Origin: Haloplanus sp. HW8-1
GTDB taxonomy: Archaea > Halobacteriota > Halobacteria > Halobacteriales > Haloferacaceae
Reading direction: 5' to 3'
Assembly: GCF_023703795.1 (NCBI RefSeq)
Contig: NZ_CP098518.1
Location: forward strand, 620,001 to 684,000
Length of the DNA: 64,000 bases
The position numbers were made by a program, and so were the translations under genes. This document shows positions 9,214 through 17,359 of this stretch, in pieces. Numbering within the stretch: the first letter of the stretch is position 1; every line of letters begins with the position of its first letter. Under the pieces are notes generated by a model that was not told where the DNA came from, ran no database searches, and saw nothing but the letters and a program-made list of their open reading frames with translations.

Positions 9214-9315
9214 ATGTGGCGCCTCCGGATGGGAACCGCCGACTGGACTGCCGAGCGGCTCTCCGTCGACGCGGGTCGACGACCGCGACGGGAGGGCGTC
9301 GACGTCGAGTCATGA
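9214..9315 (+). CDS. Possible 33-codon upstream ORF coupled to ribL
   Basis: A 33-codon frame starting ATG 9214 ([16 protein letters not shown]) and ending with a TGA that overlaps the ribL start as ATGA, the classical translational-coupling arrangement. The ATG lies about 30 bp after a weak TATA-like CTTAGA, the right distance for a leaderless mRNA starting at this codon. No known family is recognised. It may be a real small protein or leader peptide that delivers ribosomes to ribL, or a chance frame in GC-rich DNA. Confidence 0.35.
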   Translation: MWRLRMGTADWTAERLSVDAGRRPRREGVDVES

Positions 9316-9737
9316 CCGACGTCGTCGCGCAGGGGACCTTCGACATCCTCCATCCCGGCCACGTTCATTATCTCTCCGACGCCGCCGCGATGGGTGACCG
9401 GCTTCACGTCATCGTGGCCCGGGATCGGAACGTCACCCACAAGCCGTCGCCGATCCTCTCGGACGGACAGCGCCGACGGATGGTCGACGCGCTGGATGTC
9501 GTCGACGAGGCCCGCCTCGGCCACCCCGAAGACATCTTCGTCCCCATCGAACGCATCGATCCGGACGTCATCGTCCTCGGCTACGACCAGCATCATGACG
9601 AGGCAGACCTTCGCTCGGCGCTCCGGTCGCGTGGCGTCGACTGTCGGGTCGAACGGGCGTCCGCTCGCGACCCGCCCGCCGACGAACTGACGTCGACGGG
9701 GCGGATCGTCGAGCGGATCGTCGAGCGTCGGTGTTAG
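9312..9737 (+). CDS. ribL: FAD synthase RibL (cytidylyltransferase family)
   Basis: A 141-residue archaeal FAD synthetase that transfers AMP from ATP to FMN, the last step of FAD synthesis. The nucleotidyltransferase signature is at the N terminus ([15 protein letters not shown], with the HxGH ATP-binding motif); the second substrate motif appears later ([13 protein letters not shown]). ATG 9312 gives the family-typical N terminus [11 protein letters not shown]. It overlaps the stop of a short upstream ORF by ATGA. The length fits stand-alone archaeal RibL. A glycerol-phosphate cytidylyltransferase role is possible, but RibL is the usual assignment in haloarchaea. Confidence 0.85.
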   Translation: MTDVVAQGTFDILHPGHVHYLSDAAAMGDRLHVIVARDRNVTHKPSPILSDGQRRRMVDALDVVDEARLGHPEDIFVPIERIDPDVIVLGYDQHHDEADLRSALRSRGVDCRVERASARDPPADELTSTGRIVERIVERRC

Positions 9738-9753
9738 AACGGGGTTGCCGGCC

Positions 9754-10551
9754 TCAGGCGAGAATCGGCTCTTGGGCGAGCGACTCGTCGTGCGCGCGGA
9801 CGACCTCCTCGTCGGCTTCGAGGTCGCTCGACGATCCGCTCTTCTGCTCTTCGAGATACTGCTCGTACTCCGCCTGGGAGACGACTTTGATCTCGAAGTA
9901 CATCTGCGAGTGGGCGACGCCACAGAACTCGGCACAGTAGCCCTGGTAGGTTCCCTCCTCCAGGGGGACGGTCTTGATCACGTTCGACTGACCGGGCATC
10001 GCGTCCTGTTTCAGCCCCATCTGTGGCACGTGGAACGCGTGTAACACGTCGCTCGACGTGATGTTGAAGTAGACGTCCTGTCCGACCGGGACCACCACCG
10101 TCGGCGACGTACTGGCGAGCGAGACGTCTTCCTGTGGGTAACTCGCCTCCCACCCCCACTGGAAGGCGTCCATGTGGACGAGGACGTCGTTGCTATCCGG
10201 AGCGACCGCCTCATCGCCCTGCTCGAAGGTGACGTTCTCGTTCGCGAGGACGCCGTAGGAGGCGACGCCGACGAACAGGAGGATGACCGCCGTCGCGACG
10301 GTCCAGGTGATCTCTAGGCGACGGTTCTCCTGGGTCGGCTTCGCCTCGTCGGCGCTCCTGAACCGGTAGACGGTGTAGATGAGAATCCCCTCGACGAGCA
10401 GCGTGATGGGGACGGCGATCAGCAGCAGTTTGTTGTTCAGATCGTTGATGAGTTCCGCGGACACTGAACTCTGGGCCGCGACTGGATCGGCGGCAAGTGA
10501 GAGAGCCACCGCCGACAGCAGCGACGCAAGCACGAGGCGCGACCGTTTCAT
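9754..10551 (-). CDS. coxB: Cytochrome c oxidase subunit II
   Basis: A 265-residue subunit II of a heme-copper terminal oxidase. A signal peptide (about residues 1-26, ending VAAQS) and two membrane helices precede the external cupredoxin domain. The CuA ligands are visible: the histidine in LHAFHVPQMG and the cluster CAEFCGVAHSQM. This domain receives electrons from the haloarchaeal donor, probably halocyanin, at the outer membrane face. The acidic C-terminal tail is typical of halophiles. It is divergent from the heme synthase gene, which makes the heme the oxidase needs. A TATA-like CTATTTACGG lies about 50 bp upstream. Confidence 0.93.
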   Translation of the reverse strand: MKRSRLVLASLLSAVALSLAADPVAAQSSVSAELINDLNNKLLLIAVPITLLVEGILIYTVYRFRSADEAKPTQENRRLEITWTVATAVILLFVGVASYGVLANENVTFEQGDEAVAPDSNDVLVHMDAFQWGWEASYPQEDVSLASTSPTVVVPVGQDVYFNITSSDVLHAFHVPQMGLKQDAMPGQSNVIKTVPLEEGTYQGYCAEFCGVAHSQMYFEIKVVSQAEYEQYLEEQKSGSSSDLEADEEVVRAHDESLAQEPILA

Positions 10552-10690
10552 ACTCTATGGGGGGGTTAGAATCTCCTCCGTAAATAGCTACTGATAGGGC
10601 GGATCACCGGTCGGATCGTCGCCTCCGTCGAGTGGGAAAAAGCGGGGTGCCTAAATAGGCGGCTTTCCAACTTCCGGTAGTGATCGATAC

Positions 10691-12103
10691 GTGCTTCGAG
10701 ACGTGACCGACCGGTTCCCCGGGCTCCTCGCGGCGAGTGCGATGGGAGTGTATTTGCTCTTGCTCGTCGGAACCACGATCGCGGTCACCGACGCGGCCGA
10801 GACCTGTGCCGCGTGGCCGGCCTGCGGGGGTGGGTCGGCGCTCCCGACGACCGTCGCCGGTACGCTGGTGATCGGGCACCGCCTCGCCGCCGTGGTCGTC
10901 GGACTGCTCGTCCTCGCGGCCGGCATCGCCGCGTGGCGGAGCGGCCGGAGTCGACGGGTCCGTGCCGCACTCGGCATCTCGATGCTCTGTTATCCCGCCC
11001 AGGCCGCACTCGGGGCCGTCGTCGCGACCACCGGCGCGTCCGGCACCCTCTCGACGGCCCACCTGTTCGTGGGGATGGTCATCTTCGGCGGCCTGGTCGC
11101 CGCCCTCGCGTGGACGCTCGAAGTCGAGACCGGACACCCGTCGGACGCCCCCGTCACCGACCTCGACGCGCTCTCGTCCCCCGAGGCACCGCCGTCGTCC
11201 GACGCCGGTCGACCGACGCTGCCGGACGCTCCCGTCGCCCGCTTTCGGGCCGTTTCGGGGGCGTATCTCCGGCTCACGAAGCCGCGTCTGATGTGGCTGC
11301 TCTGTCTCGTCGCCTCGGCGGGGATGGCCCTCGCCGCGGGCCCAACGCTCGAACCCCGGACGGTGGCGCTGACGCTGCTCGGAGGCGTCCTCTCGATCGG
11401 CGCCAGTGGTACGTTCAACCACGTGTTGGAGCGTGACGTGGACCGGCGGATGAACCGTACCAGCGACCGGCCGCTCGCCACCGACGTGGTGTCGGTGCGC
11501 AACGCGGTGGCGTTCGGGTGCCTGCTGACCGTCGGGTCGCTGGTCGCTTTCGCCGCCGTCAACCCCCTCGTGGCCGTCCTCGGGTTCGTCGCCATCGTCT
11601 TCTACAGCGTGATCTACACGCTCGTCCTGAAGCCCAACACCGTCCAGAACACGGTGATCGGCGGTGCGGCCGGCGCGCTCCCGGCACTCATCGGCTGGGC
11701 CGCCGTGACGGGGTCTGTCGGCCTCGGTGGCCTCGTCCTCGCGACGGTGATCTTCCTGTGGACGCCCGCACACTTCTACAACCTCGCGCTGGCGTACAAG
11801 GACGACTACGCCCGCGGCGGCTTCCCGATGATGCCCGTGGTGCGGGGCGAGACGGAGACCCGAAAACACATCCTCTGGTGGCTCGGAGCGACGCTCGTCG
11901 GGGCCGGTGTGCTGGCGACCTGGGAGTCGCTCGGCTGGCTCTACGTTCTCACCACCGTCGTGCTGGGGGCGGCGTTCCTGTGGGCCGTCGTCCGTCTGCA
12001 CGTCGACCGCACCGAGTCCGCCGCGTTCCGGGCGTTTCACGCCTCGAACGCCTATCTCGGGGCGCTGTTGCTCGCCGTCGTCGTCGACACGCTGGCACTC
12101 TAA
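10691..12103 (+). CDS. ctaB: Fused heme A synthase (CtaA-like) and heme O synthase (CtaB)
   Basis: A 470-residue membrane protein in two parts. Residues 1 to about 150 contain four helices resembling half of a CtaA heme A synthase. A proline/aspartate-rich linker (about 155-185) follows. The C-terminal 285 residues are a UbiA-type protoheme IX farnesyltransferase with the prenyl-binding motif NHVLERDVDRRMNRTSDRPLA and a second one around YKDDYARGGFPMMPVV. It would farnesylate heme B to heme O for the oxidase encoded divergently. The start is GTG 10691, with a TATA-like CCTAAATAGG about 40 bp before; GTG 10703 is an alternative. Such fusions are known in haloarchaea. Confidence 0.9.
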   Translation: MLRDVTDRFPGLLAASAMGVYLLLLVGTTIAVTDAAETCAAWPACGGGSALPTTVAGTLVIGHRLAAVVVGLLVLAAGIAAWRSGRSRRVRAALGISMLCYPAQAALGAVVATTGASGTLSTAHLFVGMVIFGGLVAALAWTLEVETGHPSDAPVTDLDALSSPEAPPSSDAGRPTLPDAPVARFRAVSGAYLRLTKPRLMWLLCLVASAGMALAAGPTLEPRTVALTLLGGVLSIGASGTFNHVLERDVDRRMNRTSDRPLATDVVSVRNAVAFGCLLTVGSLVAFAAVNPLVAVLGFVAIVFYSVIYTLVLKPNTVQNTVIGGAAGALPALIGWAAVTGSVGLGGLVLATVIFLWTPAHFYNLALAYKDDYARGGFPMMPVVRGETETRKHILWWLGATLVGAGVLATWESLGWLYVLTTVVLGAAFLWAVVRLHVDRTESAAFRAFHASNAYLGALLLAVVVDTLAL

Positions 12104-12151
12104 TCCCTCGACAAGGGTAAACGGTAAGCCGGTGGCTGCCGGGGACGGTGT

Positions 12152-13306
12152 ATGGAGAACGTAGCGATCATCGGCGCCTCGATGACCCAGTTCGGGCAGC
12201 GCGAGGGGTGGGTCCTCGACCTGCTTTCCGAGGCGGGAACGGCGTGTCTCGACGATGCCGGCGTCCCGCCCGATGCGGTCGATCACCTCTATGTCTCGAA
12301 CATGGCGAGCGGCGAGTTCGAGGGGCAGACGGGAATCATGAACGCCCTCGCTCACGACCTCGCGGCGATGCCAGCCTACACCGCCCGCATCGACCAGACC
12401 AGTTCGAGCGGCGGGGCCGGGGTCAAACACGCTTGGCAGTCGGTGGCAAGCGGCGCCAGCGACATGACCCTGCTCGTCGGCGCGGAGAAGATGACCCACC
12501 GGACGACCCCCGAGGCGACGGACGTCATCGCCTCGATCACCCATCCGGTGGAGTACAAACACGGCGTGACGCTCCCGAGTTTCGCGGGGCTGACCGCACG
12601 GCTGTATCTCGACACGTACGACGCGCCCCGCGAGAGTCTGGGGAAGGTCGCGGTGAAGAACCACCGGCAGGGCGTCCACAACCCCCACGCCCAGTTCCAG
12701 AAGGAGGTCGATTTGGAGACGGTCCTGAACTCTCCCATCGTCGCCGACCCGCTACGGCTCTATGACTTCTGTCCAATCACCGACGGGAGCGCCGCGCTCA
12801 TGTTTTGTCCCGAGTCCGTCGCCCGGGAGTACGCGGACGACTACGTACTGGTGCCGGGCGTCGGCGGCGCGACCGACACACACGTGGTCCACGAGCGCAC
12901 GGACCCGACGACGATGCGCGGGGTCGTCGAGTCGAGTCGGATCGCCTACGACATGGCGGACCTCGGGCCCGAGGACGTCGACGTGGCCGAACTCCACGAT
13001 ATGTTCACGATCCTGGAGTTTCTCCAGAGCGAGGATCTCGGCTTCTTCGAGAAGGGCGAGGGCTGGAAGGCCGTCGAGGAGGGGCGCACCGAGATGGGCG
13101 GCGACCTGCCGATCAACCCTTCCGGCGGCCTGAAATCGAAGGGCCATCCGCTCGGCGCGAGCGGCGTGGCACAGGCCTACGAGATCTACGAACAGTTGAT
13201 GGGCGATGCGGGGAAGCGACAGGTCGACGACGCCGACACCGGATTGGCGTGTAACGTCGGCGGCTTCGGCAACTGCGTCATCACCACTCTCATGGAGGCA
13301 AACTGA
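12152..13306 (+). CDS. Thiolase-family protein with Ser at the usual nucleophile position
   Basis: A 384-residue protein of the archaeal thiolase/SCP2 superfamily. The second-half motifs are intact (AELHDMFTILEF; NPSGGLKSKGHPLGASG; CNVGGFGNC). The region that normally carries the nucleophilic cysteine reads DQTSSSGGAGVKHAW, with serine instead of cysteine, so ordinary Claisen chemistry is doubtful. In archaea such proteins pair with a DUF35 protein that can bridge thiolase and HMG-CoA synthase. Here the DUF35 gene overlaps the stop by one base. It precedes the PHA cluster and might feed or degrade acyl-CoA; this is inference. Confidence 0.82.
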   Translation: MENVAIIGASMTQFGQREGWVLDLLSEAGTACLDDAGVPPDAVDHLYVSNMASGEFEGQTGIMNALAHDLAAMPAYTARIDQTSSSGGAGVKHAWQSVASGASDMTLLVGAEKMTHRTTPEATDVIASITHPVEYKHGVTLPSFAGLTARLYLDTYDAPRESLGKVAVKNHRQGVHNPHAQFQKEVDLETVLNSPIVADPLRLYDFCPITDGSAALMFCPESVAREYADDYVLVPGVGGATDTHVVHERTDPTTMRGVVESSRIAYDMADLGPEDVDVAELHDMFTILEFLQSEDLGFFEKGEGWKAVEEGRTEMGGDLPINPSGGLKSKGHPLGASGVAQAYEIYEQLMGDAGKRQVDDADTGLACNVGGFGNCVITTLMEAN

Positions 13307-13662
13307 TGATGGAAGCGTACCGATATCCCGACGGCAGCATCACGTACCCGGGCCACCCGATCGGTCCCGGGGGAGAGAAACCGGTCGACACGGTCGATCT
13401 CAGCGAGTACACCGCCGAGATCGTGACCTGGACCACGAGCACCGCGGCGCCCCCGGGCGTCCGCGAACCGAACCCCCTCGCGATCGTCGAGTTCGACGTC
13501 GACGGCGAACCGGTCCGCGCCCTCGGCGGCCTCACGACCGACGACGTGGCGATCGGCGACGAGGTGCGACCGGTGTACGTCGAGGAACTCCGGGAGCCCG
13601 GCGCCGGTATCCGCGAACCCGACAGTCAGGCGTGGGACGGCTACCGGTTCGAACCGGTCTAA
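13306..13662 (+). CDS. DUF35 OB-fold protein, thiolase partner
   Basis: A 118-residue protein with the OB-fold part of DUF35 (AIVEFDVDGEPVRALGGLTTDDVAIGDEVRPVYV) and a short N-terminal segment (YRYPDGSITYPGHPIGP). The zinc-ribbon cysteines found in many DUF35 proteins are absent. In archaea DUF35 proteins assemble with acetoacetyl-CoA thiolase and HMG-CoA synthase to channel the CoA thioester. Overlap with the thiolase gene (stop/start at 13306) supports a stoichiometric complex. The start is ATG 13306 or ATG 13309. It converges on maoC with a 3-bp gap. Confidence 0.8.
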   Translation: MMEAYRYPDGSITYPGHPIGPGGEKPVDTVDLSEYTAEIVTWTTSTAAPPGVREPNPLAIVEFDVDGEPVRALGGLTTDDVAIGDEVRPVYVEELREPGAGIREPDSQAWDGYRFEPV

Positions 13663-13665
13663 CCG

Positions 13666-14298
13666 TCAGGCGTCTTCGCCCGGCAGGTCGTCGATCAGGA
13701 CGATCGCTTCGCCGTCGATCACCGTCTCACCGTCCTCGTCCTCTACGACGGTCGTCAGCCGGTAGCGGCCGTCGCCGAGGTCCTCGACGACTTCGCAGAT
13801 GGCGGTCACCGTTTCGCCGATGTCGACCGGGCCGAGGAACTGGAGATCCTGCGAGAGGTAGATCGTCAGCCCCGGCAGGCGGGCGAGCGCGGCGCTGATG
13901 AGACCGGAGACGAGCGTCCCGTGGGCGATCCGCCGGCCGAACCGGGTCCCCTCGGCGAACTCGTCGTCGAGGTGGAGTCGGTTCGTGTCGCCGCTGGCGT
14001 CGGCGAACACGCCGACCTCCGCCTCGGTGAGGGGCTTCGAGAACCTGATCCGGTCGCCGACGCTGACGGCGCCGTCGCCGTCGTCGGAGTGCTCGAACGA
14101 CCACTCGGCCTTGGAGTAGGTTACCTCCGGCGAGTCCGCTGGCTGCCGACCGTCGTCGGAATCGCCGTCCGGCAGCATCGCCCGGTTGGCTGCCATCACG
14201 CTGTTGCAGAGGTGCTCGACGCTGTTCGAGAAGCGCTTCCCCGATTGGAGCCACGCGTCCGTGAACCCACCCATCGGCGGTGATGATCGTCCTTGCAT
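13666..14298 (-). CDS. maoC: MaoC-family (R)-specific enoyl-CoA hydratase
   Basis: A 210-residue hot-dog-fold hydratase. The N-terminal 70 residues are a low-similarity region. The MaoC domain carries the catalytic Asp/His motif (FADASGDTNRLHLDDEFA) and GTLVSGLISAALARLPG. It probably makes (R)-3-hydroxyacyl-CoA from enoyl-CoA, linking beta-oxidation to polyhydroxyalkanoate synthesis. It is divergent from phaR-phaP-phaE-phaC, the same neighbourhood described for Haloferax mediterranei. The ATG at 14298 was chosen because the frame upstream runs into the promoter region; an ATG eight codons later (MGGFTDAW) is also possible. Confidence 0.82.
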   Translation of the reverse strand: MQGRSSPPMGGFTDAWLQSGKRFSNSVEHLCNSVMAANRAMLPDGDSDDGRQPADSPEVTYSKAEWSFEHSDDGDGAVSVGDRIRFSKPLTEAEVGVFADASGDTNRLHLDDEFAEGTRFGRRIAHGTLVSGLISAALARLPGLTIYLSQDLQFLGPVDIGETVTAICEVVEDLGDGRYRLTTVVEDEDGETVIDGEAIVLIDDLPGEDA

Positions 14299-14378
14299 GC
14301 TGTGTAGTCCTTTGTCGTGGGCAGTTAAAGGCTGGTCGCTTTCGACACCGGGTGCGCCCAGCCGAAACCATTCGTTGT

Positions 14379-14418
14379 CTCTGCATGGTATACAGAGGTA
14401 ATGAAAGTAACGCTTATG
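14379..14418 (+). promoter_or_regulatory. phaR promoter with small inverted repeat
   Basis: The inverted repeat CTCTG-N9-CAGAG (14379-14397) lies just before a TATA-like CGCTTATG (14411-14418), about 30 bp ahead of the phaR ATG at 14447. The right half contains TATACAGAG, which also occurs at 17263-17271 after phaC. It could be an operator for PhaR or another regulator; binding is inferred only. Confidence 0.35.
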
Positions 14419-14446
14419 CCGCTGGGACGTGTTGGTAGAGGTACGG

Positions 14447-14758
14447 ATGACGCAAGACGACGACGATGGATCGCCGCTGTGGCCGCCCATGCCGTTCGCC
14501 CAGGGGTTCCAGGACGCCGGCGAGGACGCGGTCGAACGCCAGATGCAACTGTTCGAACAGTTCATGTCCGGCGGCGGCGGCGGATTCGACGGATTCTCGC
14601 AACTCGGCGCGATGAGTATGGGAACTGCGATGTTCAAGACCCGCGTGCAGAGCGGGGGTCGCATCAGCATTCCCGACGCCGAGCGCGAGACGCTGGACAT
14701 CGAGGACGGCGACATCGTCCAGACCATCGTCATCCCCGTCAAACGAAACTCCGAGTGA
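14447..14758 (+). CDS. phaR: AbrB/SpoVT-type regulator of the PHA operon
   Basis: A 103-residue protein. The first half is polar and helical, with a glycine run (MSGGGGGFDG). The second half is a swapped-hairpin AbrB-type DNA-binding domain (QSGGRISIPDAERETLDIEDGDIVQTIVIPV). By position and domain it corresponds to haloarchaeal PhaR, which binds PHA granules and represses the PHA genes. ATG 14447 is preferred over an in-frame upstream start because it lies about 30 bp after the TATA box. It is the first gene of the rightward phaR-phaP-phaE-phaC operon, with 5 bp to phaP. Confidence 0.8.
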   Translation: MTQDDDDGSPLWPPMPFAQGFQDAGEDAVERQMQLFEQFMSGGGGGFDGFSQLGAMSMGTAMFKTRVQSGGRISIPDAERETLDIEDGDIVQTIVIPVKRNSE

Positions 14759-14763
14759 TTACA

Positions 14764-15234
14764 ATGAGTGCTACCAACCCGTTCAGTTCGGCCTTCGAGA
14801 TGCAGCGTACGATGATCGACCAGAGCCGCCGTGCCGCCGAGACCGGAATCGACGCCCAGCGCGCCGCCGTCGAGACGTGGTTCGACTCCTTCGAGTCGGC
14901 CAAGTCCCTCCAGGGGAGCGGCGTGACGCTCTCGAAGAGCACCGTCGACGCCTACCTCGACGGCCTCACGACGGTGCTCCCCGAGGAGTCCGTCGAGGAA
15001 CTGCAAGCCGCAGTCGACGAGCAGTTCGAAGCCGTCGACGAGATCCACGAGGACGCCTGGGAGTCGTTCTTGGAGAGCCTCGACGAGGCCGAGGCGACCT
15101 ACGACGAGCTGACCGAGACCCAGCTCGAACTCGTCGCCGAGGGCTTCGACGCCGCCGAAGAGGTCCAGGCCTCCGCGGAGGAGACGACCGAAGAGGTCGT
15201 CGAGTCCGCCGACGACCTCTCGCAGACGGCGTAA
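14764..15234 (+). CDS. phaP: Phasin, PHA granule-associated protein
   Basis: A 156-residue helical, acidic protein with no membrane segment, matching haloarchaeal phasin PhaP in size and context. The N-terminal part (NPFSSAFEMQRTMIDQSRRA) is amphipathic. The middle contains long heptad-like helices (EELQAAVDEQFEAVDEIHED), and the C terminus is very acidic. Phasins coat PHA granules and control their size. ATG 14764 follows phaR by 5 bp. The identification depends mainly on operon position and composition, as phasins diverge quickly. Confidence 0.75.
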   Translation: MSATNPFSSAFEMQRTMIDQSRRAAETGIDAQRAAVETWFDSFESAKSLQGSGVTLSKSTVDAYLDGLTTVLPEESVEELQAAVDEQFEAVDEIHEDAWESFLESLDEAEATYDELTETQLELVAEGFDAAEEVQASAEETTEEVVESADDLSQTA

Positions 15235-15275
15235 CCGGAGCGTTTTCACCCCGACCACCCATATTTCAGTACACG

Positions 15276-15818
15276 ATGACCGACAATACCAGCAGCACTT
15301 ACGACGGACAGATGGACGCGTTTCTGGAGCGCATGACAGAGACGTACATGAGCGCGCTCGACCGCAACCTCGACGCGCAGTCGGCGTTTCTCGAATCCTG
15401 GATGGACTCCATGGAGGACAATCTCTCCGAGGAACGGATCCAGGAAGGGTACGAGGGGTCGATGCAGGCCTACGAGGCCTGGATGGACGCCGCGGAGACG
15501 TCGTTCGAGCGGATGGGAGACTCCTTCCAGGGCGAGGACGTCGAACCCGAGGAGTTCCGCGACATCTGGCTCTCCTCGGCCAACGAGGCGTTCAAGGAGA
15601 TGATGACGACCACCGCCTTCGCGGCGGCCACCGGCCAGACCGTCGAGGAGGCGATGAACATGCGACAGAACATCGACGAGGCCTCCGAGGAGACGCTTCA
15701 CGCCCTCAACTTCGCGACGGTCGGCGACGTCCGCGAGGTGGGTGAACGGCTCGTCGAACTCGAACGCCGACAGCACTCGATCGAGCAGAAGCTCGATCAG
15801 TTGCTCGAACAGCAATGA
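15276..15818 (+). CDS. phaE: PHA synthase subunit PhaE
   Basis: A 180-residue acidic helical protein, the regulatory subunit of a class III PHA synthase. Features of the haloarchaeal type include [30 protein letters not shown] and the C-terminal coiled coil [23 protein letters not shown], which probably mediates the complex with PhaC. It is shorter than bacterial PhaE, as usual in haloarchaea. It ends in an ATGA overlap with phaC, indicating coupled, stoichiometric synthesis. Confidence 0.85.
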   Translation: MTDNTSSTYDGQMDAFLERMTETYMSALDRNLDAQSAFLESWMDSMEDNLSEERIQEGYEGSMQAYEAWMDAAETSFERMGDSFQGEDVEPEEFRDIWLSSANEAFKEMMTTTAFAAATGQTVEEAMNMRQNIDEASEETLHALNFATVGDVREVGERLVELERRQHSIEQKLDQLLEQQ

Positions 15819-17194
15819 ACCCGTTCACCTTCCCCCTGGACGCCCAGCGCGACCTCTGGGAGCGTGCGGCCGACGACGCGGCCTCGGTCGGCGCCATCCC
15901 CGACGGGCTGGAGACGATGGCCGAGGTGGAGGTCGGCGGCACGCCGAGCGAGGTCGTCTACCGTGAGAACAAGCTCGAACTGCACCGCTACGAGCCGCTG
16001 GTGCCCGAGGAGGAGCGCCACGACGTGCCCCTGCTGTTCGTCTACGCGCTGATCAACCGTCCGTACATCCTCGACCTTCAGCCCGACCGGAGCGTCATCC
16101 GGCGGATGCTGGAAGCAGGCTTCGACGTGTACATGATCGACTGGGGCGAGCCCTCCGAACTCGACACGTCGCTGTCGCTGCACGACTACGTCGATCGGTA
16201 TATCGACAACTGTGTCGACGAGGTGCGCGAGCGCTCGGGACAGGAGTCGATCAACGTCATGGGCTACTGCATGGGCGGAACGATGAGCGTCATGTACGCC
16301 GCGCTCCACCCCGAGAAGGTCCGCAACCTGGGGCTGATGGCGGCCGGGCTCTGTTTCGACGGCACCGGCGGCATCCTCGAGATGTGGGGCGACGAGGAGT
16401 TTTTCAGTCCCGGCGCCATCGTCGACACCTTCGGCAACGTGCCCGCGGAGTTCCTCGACGTCGGGTTCGCGCTGATGGATCCGGTTCACAACTACGTCAC
16501 GAAGTACGGCAACCTCTACGACAACATCGACGACGAGGACTTCGTGGAGAACTTCGCCCGGATGGAGAAGTGGCTCAACGACCCCATCGACGTCCCGGGG
16601 ACCGCGTACCGTGAGTTCCTCGAAGACGTCTATCAGGGGAACAAACTCTACAGAAACGAGCTCGAACTGAACGGCCAGCGGGTCGACCTCGGCGACATCA
16701 CCATGCCCGTGTTGCAGGTGATCGGCGAGTACGACCACCTCATTCCGCCGGAAGCGAGCAAGCCCTTCAACGAGAAGGTCGGCAGCGACGACACCGAGAT
16801 CATGGAGTTCTCGACGGGCCACATCGGTCTGTCCGTGTCGAGTTCCACCCACGAGCACCTCTGGCCCGACGTGGCTGAGTGGTTCGCCGAGCGATCGGTC
16901 GAGGACACCGACGCCACGGATGCCGCCGTCGCCGAGGACGACACCCCGGAGGCCGACACGCCGGATGCCGCCGTCGCCGAGGACGTCGACACGACGGCGG
17001 CCGACGTGCCGGACACCGACCTGCAGGAACTCGACGGCATCGGCCCGGCGTACGCCGAGCGCCTGACGTCAGCGGGTGTCGCCTCCGTCGAAGCCCTCGC
17101 AGACGCCGAAGCCGCCGCGCTCTCGGCCGACGCCGACATCGACGAGGGACGTATCCGCCGGTGGATCGAGGCCGCGAGCGAGCGGACCTCGTAA
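15815..17194 (+). CDS. phaC: Class III PHA synthase PhaC with C-terminal helix-hairpin-helix tail
   Basis: A 459-residue alpha/beta-hydrolase enzyme that polymerises (R)-3-hydroxyacyl-CoA into polyhydroxyalkanoate on granules. The lipase-like box is GYCMGG with nucleophile C152; D307 (GEYDHLIPP) and H336 (STGHIGLS) complete the triad. After about residue 360 comes a linker with two copies of DAAVAED. A helix-hairpin-helix module follows (about 385-440, [20 protein letters not shown]), of the type that binds DNA backbones. This tail is known in haloarchaeal PhaC, but its role is unclear. It overlaps phaE by 4 bp. Confidence 0.93.
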   Translation: MNPFTFPLDAQRDLWERAADDAASVGAIPDGLETMAEVEVGGTPSEVVYRENKLELHRYEPLVPEEERHDVPLLFVYALINRPYILDLQPDRSVIRRMLEAGFDVYMIDWGEPSELDTSLSLHDYVDRYIDNCVDEVRERSGQESINVMGYCMGGTMSVMYAALHPEKVRNLGLMAAGLCFDGTGGILEMWGDEEFFSPGAIVDTFGNVPAEFLDVGFALMDPVHNYVTKYGNLYDNIDDEDFVENFARMEKWLNDPIDVPGTAYREFLEDVYQGNKLYRNELELNGQRVDLGDITMPVLQVIGEYDHLIPPEASKPFNEKVGSDDTEIMEFSTGHIGLSVSSSTHEHLWPDVAEWFAERSVEDTDATDAAVAEDDTPEADTPDAAVAEDVDTTAADVPDTDLQELDGIGPAYAERLTSAGVASVEALADAEAAALSADADIDEGRIRRWIEAASERTS

Positions 17195-17359
17195 CCACGT
17201 CCCCTGCCAGCCCCGCCGAACGATGTCCCGTGCTACTGCCCCACACATTATCTATTGTGAAATATACAGAGACATATCATGACATATTAGGAGTTTTCAG
17301 AGTATGATGCATATATTGGAAGGGTTTATTACTTAGAAGCCGGACATTTAGAGTAGATC
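17195..17359. promoter_or_regulatory. AT-rich spacer and promoter of the small HTH gene
   Basis: A 165-bp stretch between phaC and the next gene, markedly more AT-rich than its surroundings. It contains TATACAGAG (17263-17271), a motif also found in the phaR promoter, an ATGCAT-centred segment (17307-17312) and a good TATA box GTTTATTA (17324-17331) about 30 bp before ATG 17360. No ORF or terminator stem is obvious. Confidence 0.45.

Noticed and set aside
10604-12688. Long open frame of 694 codons opposite the heme synthase and thiolase genes
   Set aside because: It is an antisense shadow typical of high-GC coding DNA: composition is Arg/His/Gly-rich and non-halophilic, with no domain.
13666-15258. 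530-codon version of the MaoC gene extending over phaR and phaP
   Set aside because: The upstream part is antisense to phaR and phaP; MaoC similarity and a normal start begin at 14298.
17305-17328. Possible tenth motility site before the small HTH gene (TTTTCAgagtaTGAT)
   Set aside because: The spacer is 5 bp instead of 4 and the TGA lies 23 bp, not 22, from the TATA A. In this AT-rich stretch a chance hit is likely.
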